From positions 1 through 17,888 of the forward strand of contig QWRL01000026.1 of assembly GCA_003670425.1 (NCBI GenBank): DNA of 17,888 nucleotides. Direction: 5' to 3'. Shown here piece by piece: positions 14,696 through 17,888 of this stretch. Under the pieces are notes generated by a model that was given only the letters and a program-made list of their open reading frames with translations, did not search any database and had not been told where the DNA came from. Source of the stretch: Chloroflexota bacterium (GTDB lineage Bacteria > Chloroflexota > Anaerolineae > Anaerolineales > UBA11657). Numbering within the stretch: position 1 is the stretch's first letter; each line of letters begins with the position of its first letter. Made by a program: the position numbers and the translations under genes.

Positions 14696-15670
14696 TCAGA
14701 TCGCCGCGCGCCTGGGAGTGTCCTCCGCATCGTCGTCATCTGCTCCGCCGAACAAGTCAAAGTCAAGGTCGCCGCTGAGCAGGTCGAGGGTGGCGATAGC
14801 TTCCTCAATCTCCTCGGACAGCTCTGCATCTTCTTCGGCAAGCGCTTGCAATTGGTAAAGCGCTGCGCGCGCATCTGTTCCGCCAATTTCGCCAAGCGCC
14901 CACACCGCTTGCGATACGGTATCCGGCTCGCCATCCATCGCGAGCTGCAAAATTTGCGGGACGGCTGACTGCACTTGAAGTTCACCACAGGCATGCACAG
15001 CCGCGGTGCGCACGAGATCAACCGCATGGTCCAAGCCGCGTTCCGCAAGCTTGCTCCAGCGCGCACCATCGCACGTGTGGCCCATTGCCAGCAATGTGCT
15101 CGCCAGCATTTTGGCATCGCTCGTTTTGGAGGCAGCAAGCAGTACGTCATTTACCTCAGGCAAAATGCAATAGCCGAGCGCCTCAAGCGTGGTGCGCTTG
15201 ACGGTTGCGTCGGCGTCCGCGCGATGTGCATGCAGTACGCCCGCCTGAATGCGCGCCATCAAATGTTTTGGCAGGTCTTCGGTGGCGCCAAGGGCGGCGT
15301 AGCCCAGCAGCTCGTGCGCGGCTTGGGCGCGGCAAGGCGCATGCGGATCAGTTTGCAGCAAGTCCAGCAGCAGGATCACCGGCTTCGGGTCGGCGTCATC
15401 AAATAGCAGTGGCACAGCCGCCGTGCGCACGTCGCCGTCGGGGTCGGCCAGGGCGGCGGTTGCCACGGCACTAAAGTCGAGCGTGGCGTTAGCTTCCAGC
15501 AGGGGCTGCAGCGCCAGCAGAATCTCGCAGCGCCGCGCCACAGTTATGCGCCCCCAGATTACTTGGAAATCATGCAGCGCCTTCGTATGCAGGCCGGACA
15601 GCGCAGCGAGCGCTTCGCCGGAAGGCTTGGCGCCCGGCTCGGCAAGTTGTGCCAGAAGCTTGCTTGGCAT
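14696..15670 (-). CDS. HEAT-repeat protein with acidic C-terminal tail
   Basis: A 324-residue all-helical protein. From about residue 60 to 270 it shows paired helices of the HEAT / PBS-lyase-repeat type, with turns such as DPDGDVRTAAVPLL, DPHAPCRAQAAHELLGY, DATVKRTTLEALGY, DLVRTAAVHACGEL and EPDTVSQAVWALGEIG. Such scaffolds bind proteins. The C terminus (about 271-316) is strongly acidic (EEDAELSEEIEEAI, then GGADDDDAED). The start at the ATG 15668-15670 is 41 nt after the rseP stop, so the two are probably co-transcribed. Proteins of this build occur in Chloroflexota genomes without known function; that is memory, not a search. A role with the protease is guesswork. Confidence 0.85.
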   Translation of the reverse strand: MPSKLLAQLAEPGAKPSGEALAALSGLHTKALHDFQVIWGRITVARRCEILLALQPLLEANATLDFSAVATAALADPDGDVRTAAVPLLFDDADPKPVILLLDLLQTDPHAPCRAQAAHELLGYAALGATEDLPKHLMARIQAGVLHAHRADADATVKRTTLEALGYCILPEVNDVLLAASKTSDAKMLASTLLAMGHTCDGARWSKLAERGLDHAVDLVRTAAVHACGELQVQSAVPQILQLAMDGEPDTVSQAVWALGEIGGTDARAALYQLQALAEEDAELSEEIEEAIATLDLLSGDLDFDLFGGADDDDAEDTPRRAAI

Positions 15671-15685
15671 CAGTGGTCATGCGCG

Positions 15686-15698
15686 CTGGGGCGCCCAG
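15686..15698. other. Hairpin in the rseP-HEAT gene spacer
   Basis: CTGGG (15686-15690) and CCCAG (15694-15698) flank GCG, a 5-bp perfect stem, just upstream of the HEAT-repeat ATG. No T-run follows. It could be an intercistronic mRNA structure that tunes the second gene, or chance in GC-rich DNA. Confidence 0.25.
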
Positions 15699-15711
15699 TC
15701 TGTCCGCCGGT

Positions 15712-16764
15712 TCATTGCAATACAAGCGGGTTGGAAATATCCTGGTACACCAGCACCACCATCAAAGTGATCAGCAGCGCCATGCCAATGAAGTGCACCC
15801 GGCCTTCCGTTTCTGGCGCAATGCGCCGGCCGCGCAGAAATTCCAGCAGCACAAACATGATGCGCCCGCCATCCAGCGCCGGCAGCGGCAGCAGATTGGT
15901 GATGGCGATCATCAGGTTGATGATGCCCACAAACTGCAGCAGCGGGAAAATTGCGCCGAGCTCCACGGACACATTCACGGCCTGGTCATTGATGGCTTTG
16001 ATGCCCACCGGCCCCACAAAGCGCAAGTCGCTGGCATTTACCTGCTGCCTCACAAGGCGCACGGGCAGCATTAAAACTTCGCGGGCTTGGTTGGCCAGCT
16101 CGCTGGCAGCGCGGGTCGCGGCGCGCGCCATGTTGTAAGTTGTCAACTTCCAAGTCATGCCAATGCCCAGCGGGCCCTGGCCGGCTGGCCAGCTCTCGCG
16201 GGGAGTCATTCCAATCTTCAAGTTCTCGCCGGCGCGCTCAACTTGCAGTGTAAGCGGCTGCCCGAGGTTGGAGTAGGTAATGTCTGCCAGCTGCTGCGGC
16301 GTGTGAATGGATGTGCCGCCAACTTGCTGGACAACATCATCAGCCAGCAGGCCGGCAGCCGCTGCCGGCGAGTTAGGCTCCACGCGCGCCACAACCACAG
16401 TGTCCGGCCAGCCCGTGGTAACCCCAAACCAGAAAAGCAAAAAGCCAACCACCACATTTGTGAGCGAGCCGGCAGCCAGCACCACAATGCGCTGCAAGGG
16501 CGGTGCGGACGCGAGGCCATTTGGAACAGTCGGGTCGTCCTCGCCGGCCGGCCGCACAAATCCGCCGAACGGCAGCCAGTTCAGCGTGAACTCTGTCTCA
16601 CGCCATTTTCCGAGGCGCAGCATGCGCGGCGGAAATCCGATGCCAAACTCGGTGACCCGAATTCCAAAATAGCGGGCGGCCAGAAAGTGCCCGAGTTCGT
16701 GGAACAAAATCAGGCCGCAGAATACGACCAGAAAAATCAGCAAATTGCGAATCCATTCGAGCAT
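15712..16764 (-). CDS. rseP: RseP-type site-2 intramembrane metalloprotease (M50)
   Basis: A 350-residue zinc protease that cuts membrane-spanning substrates such as anti-sigma factors inside the bilayer. The first membrane segment holds HELGH (22-26) with Glu23 catalytic. The conserved PFGGFVRPAGEDDP block (65-78) comes next, then a second membrane segment (about 93-115) and a PDZ domain (about 123-185) with PNSPAAAAGLLADD. The third-ligand motif NLLPLPALDGGR (290-301) includes Asp298. A final membrane segment is near 325-342. The length suits the single-PDZ form common in monoderm bacteria. A good Shine-Dalgarno (GAGGG, 16771-16775) and a TATAAT lie just upstream. No sigma or anti-sigma gene is in the window, though the FecR-like protein downstream has one membrane span and could be tested as a substrate. 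Confidence 0.95.
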   Translation of the reverse strand: MLEWIRNLLIFLVVFCGLILFHELGHFLAARYFGIRVTEFGIGFPPRMLRLGKWRETEFTLNWLPFGGFVRPAGEDDPTVPNGLASAPPLQRIVVLAAGSLTNVVVGFLLFWFGVTTGWPDTVVVARVEPNSPAAAAGLLADDVVQQVGGTSIHTPQQLADITYSNLGQPLTLQVERAGENLKIGMTPRESWPAGQGPLGIGMTWKLTTYNMARAATRAASELANQAREVLMLPVRLVRQQVNASDLRFVGPVGIKAINDQAVNVSVELGAIFPLLQFVGIINLMIAITNLLPLPALDGGRIMFVLLEFLRGRRIAPETEGRVHFIGMALLITLMVVLVYQDISNPLVLQ

Positions 16765-16770
16765 AATTTG

Positions 16771-16776
16771 ACCCTC
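16771..16776 (-). promoter_or_regulatory. Shine-Dalgarno of rseP
   Basis: The minus strand reads GAGGGT, with 6-8 nt to the ATG at 16764. This is the best-spaced ribosome binding site in the window and confirms that start. Confidence 0.55.
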
Positions 16777-16785
16777 TAGGCGCTG

Positions 16786-16816
16786 ATTATACCGTTCCGA
16801 TTTTGGAAGATATGGT
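16786..16816 (-). promoter_or_regulatory. Candidate rseP promoter with ACCATATCT upstream box
   Basis: On the minus strand ACCATATCT (16816 down to 16808) is followed after 16 nt by a perfect TATAAT (16791 down to 16786), 21 nt before the ATG. The transcript would start just before the Shine-Dalgarno. The same box and spacing occur upstream of the response regulator. Confidence 0.5.
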
Positions 16817-16878
16817 GAAAGAGTTGTGACAATGCCAGCTGTGTTGCCGTGGCCGCAGCGGTTGGTGCAGGCAGCTGG

Positions 16879-17802
16879 TCAGCGCGGGCTGGCAGCTGCC
16901 GCAAGGATGGCAGCTGCCAGCTTGTTGGCCAGCAAGCCCGTGCCGCGTGGCGTCATGTGCACGGCGCTATCGGTAAATTCACCACTCGGCACTGCATCCC
17001 ACCAATCAAAGTAGCGCCAGGCATTTGCGCGCGCTGCTTCGGCCATCCATGCGCGGTATTGGTCATAGGCCCAGCGTGGATAAAAAAAGTTGTAGCGCAG
17101 ATCGCTGTTGGCGCCGGCACTGACAAACATCGGCTCGTTGACGAGCAGCAACTCTGCGGGACGCGCAGCTGCAAACCCGGCTGCCAGTACATCGAACGCC
17201 AGGTCTGGCTGCGTCAATTGTCCGGGCGCGAAGCCGGCAAATGTTGTGTTGGCAGGCAAATCCTCCATGCGCCGCACGTACGTATCTGGAATATCCTGGT
17301 CGACGCCGGTCGCGGCCCACAATGGCCCGTAAAGCTGCAGGCGCAACAGGTCGGCGAGATTGCGGCGCTGGCCAAGCAGCGTGCGGGCGAAGAAGTCACG
17401 CTCCACGAAGCGCGCATCTGCAACTGCTGTGCGCAGCGCGTAGCGGGCCGCAAGCGCCCGCACTTCATCCGGATTGTTTTGCAACAACGGCGGGAAGAGC
17501 TGCTTAGTGGTTGCAAACGACTCGAGCGTTACGCACCAAACGACAAGCTGTGGCGCATAGCTGCGCGCCATGTCCAGCAGCAGCAAATCTTTGGTGAGCG
17601 ACATGACCGGATAGCCAAGGTTGTATGCGCGCAGCCGGCGGCCGTCTGGCAGGCGTGTGTTGCTGCGGTTTAGTTGTGCCGTGAGTGTCTCGCTGGCTGG
17701 CAGGCGGTACCCCCACACGGAAGAGTCACCGATCACAACCACGCGATACTCATTTGCGGGGACGGGCACGGGCGCAGCTGCCAGCTCATGGGATGCGATC
17801 AT
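16879..17802 (-). CDS. SGNH/GDSL-hydrolase-like protein, 5' end uncertain at the window edge
   Basis: A 307-residue reading frame from the first clear ATG. The block I motif IGDSSVWGY (24-32) holds the candidate nucleophile Ser27. YNLGYPVMS supplies the block II-type Gly, and FTDSAVHMTPRG (276-287) gives His282 with Asp278 nearby, so the spacing is DxxxH rather than the usual DxxH. The block III Asn is not evident (VTLESFA). Enzymes of this superfamily deacylate or acylate sugars and lipids. There is no signal peptide after this ATG. The frame stays open another 28 codons to the edge, and related proteins usually have an N-terminal membrane segment, so the gene may be truncated. It ends 115 nt before the rseP start and is probably transcribed separately. 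Confidence 0.8.
   Translation of the reverse strand: MIASHELAAAPVPVPANEYRVVVIGDSSVWGYRLPASETLTAQLNRSNTRLPDGRRLRAYNLGYPVMSLTKDLLLLDMARSYAPQLVVWCVTLESFATTKQLFPPLLQNNPDEVRALAARYALRTAVADARFVERDFFARTLLGQRRNLADLLRLQLYGPLWAATGVDQDIPDTYVRRMEDLPANTTFAGFAPGQLTQPDLAFDVLAAGFAAARPAELLLVNEPMFVSAGANSDLRYNFFYPRWAYDQYRAWMAEAARANAWRYFDWWDAVPSGEFTDSAVHMTPRGTGLLANKLAAAILAAAASPR
16890..16919. repeat. Two copies of the palindrome TGGCAGCTGCC
   Basis: TGGCAGCTGCC occurs at 16890-16900 and 16908-16918, 7 nt apart. The second copy extends to the 12-bp palindrome TGGCAGCTGCCA. They encode the Ala-rich C terminus of the SGNH-like protein (LAAAILAAAASPR), which probably explains them, but as DNA they look operator-like. 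Confidence 0.45.
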
Positions 17803-17810
17803 GGCGGGCA

Positions 17811-17888
17811 GTGGGGACAGGCCCCGGGTGTTGGGGCGTGGCCGGGTCTCCCCGCGTTGGCCGCGCGCGGGGCCCCCGAGGCAACAGG
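17811..17888. other. Very GC-rich, G-run-bearing right edge
   Basis: The last 78 nt are about 81% GC, with G-runs at 17812-17815, 17826-17828, 17833-17836 and 17844-17846. Read in the SGNH frame it gives an Arg/Pro/Gly-rich peptide unlike the rest of the protein. It may be real 5' sequence, a sequencing or assembly flaw, or a noncoding leader. Confidence 0.4.

Noticed and set aside
14573..14968. 131-residue plus-strand ORF
   Set aside because: Mostly antisense to the HEAT-repeat gene and without domain features.
1..17888. CRISPR array, transposase, integrase, toxin-antitoxin or known defence genes
   Set aside because: I looked for regularly spaced repeats and for such proteins in all clear reading frames and saw none.

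Overview
The window is about 17.9 kb of GC-rich bacterial chromosome (roughly 60% GC by eye). It is almost fully coding, with no tRNA, rRNA, insertion sequence, prophage integrase or CRISPR array that I can see. Protein style points to Chloroflexota, probably Anaerolineae. The clues are a LytM peptidase fused to a glycosidase-like barrel, a membrane-anchored FecR-like protein, an acidic-tailed HEAT-repeat protein beside an RseP-type protease, a GT39-like mannosyl/arabinosyl-transferase-type membrane protein and an SGNH-hydrolase-like protein. This placement is inferred from remembered family resemblance and was not searched.

Layout: nt 1-3027 (+) is a three-gene run: a 5'-truncated FAD amine/amino-acid oxidoreductase, an M20D amidohydrolase starting inside the previous stop (TAATG), and an aldo/keto reductase. 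Nt 3055-5712 (-) is a two-gene redox module: a small monoheme cytochrome c, then a 751-residue protein joining a MauG/cytochrome-c-peroxidase-like diheme domain to a right-handed parallel beta-helix. This fusion is the most unusual object in the window. Enolase (5807-7096, +) is divergent from it across a short shared promoter region.

Nt 7187-7660 (-) is a small membrane protein with two zinc ribbons, divergent from radC (7727-8458, +). RadC is followed by a candidate terminator and then by the LytM-glycosidase fusion (8539-10164, +).

From 10179 to the right edge everything lies on the minus strand. In order of transcription it is: an SGNH-hydrolase-like protein (reading frame open to the window edge), an RseP-type site-2 protease, a HEAT-repeat protein, a 343-bp stretch with no confident gene, a FecR-like protein, a GT39-like membrane glycosyltransferase whose TTG start overlaps the FecR stop, and a response regulator whose receiver and HD-GYP domains both appear to have lost their key residues.

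The genes split into central metabolism (enolase), small-molecule catabolism (left edge), envelope redox chemistry (the cytochromes) and envelope/glycan/stress functions (LytM-GH, FecR, GT39, RseP, SGNH). Candidate promoters with a perfect TATAAT occur at four intergenic regions. Two of these, upstream of rseP and of the response regulator, also share a 9-bp upstream box, ACCATATCT. I found no complete defence or mobile system. The best candidate for something undescribed is the cytochrome / beta-helix fusion.
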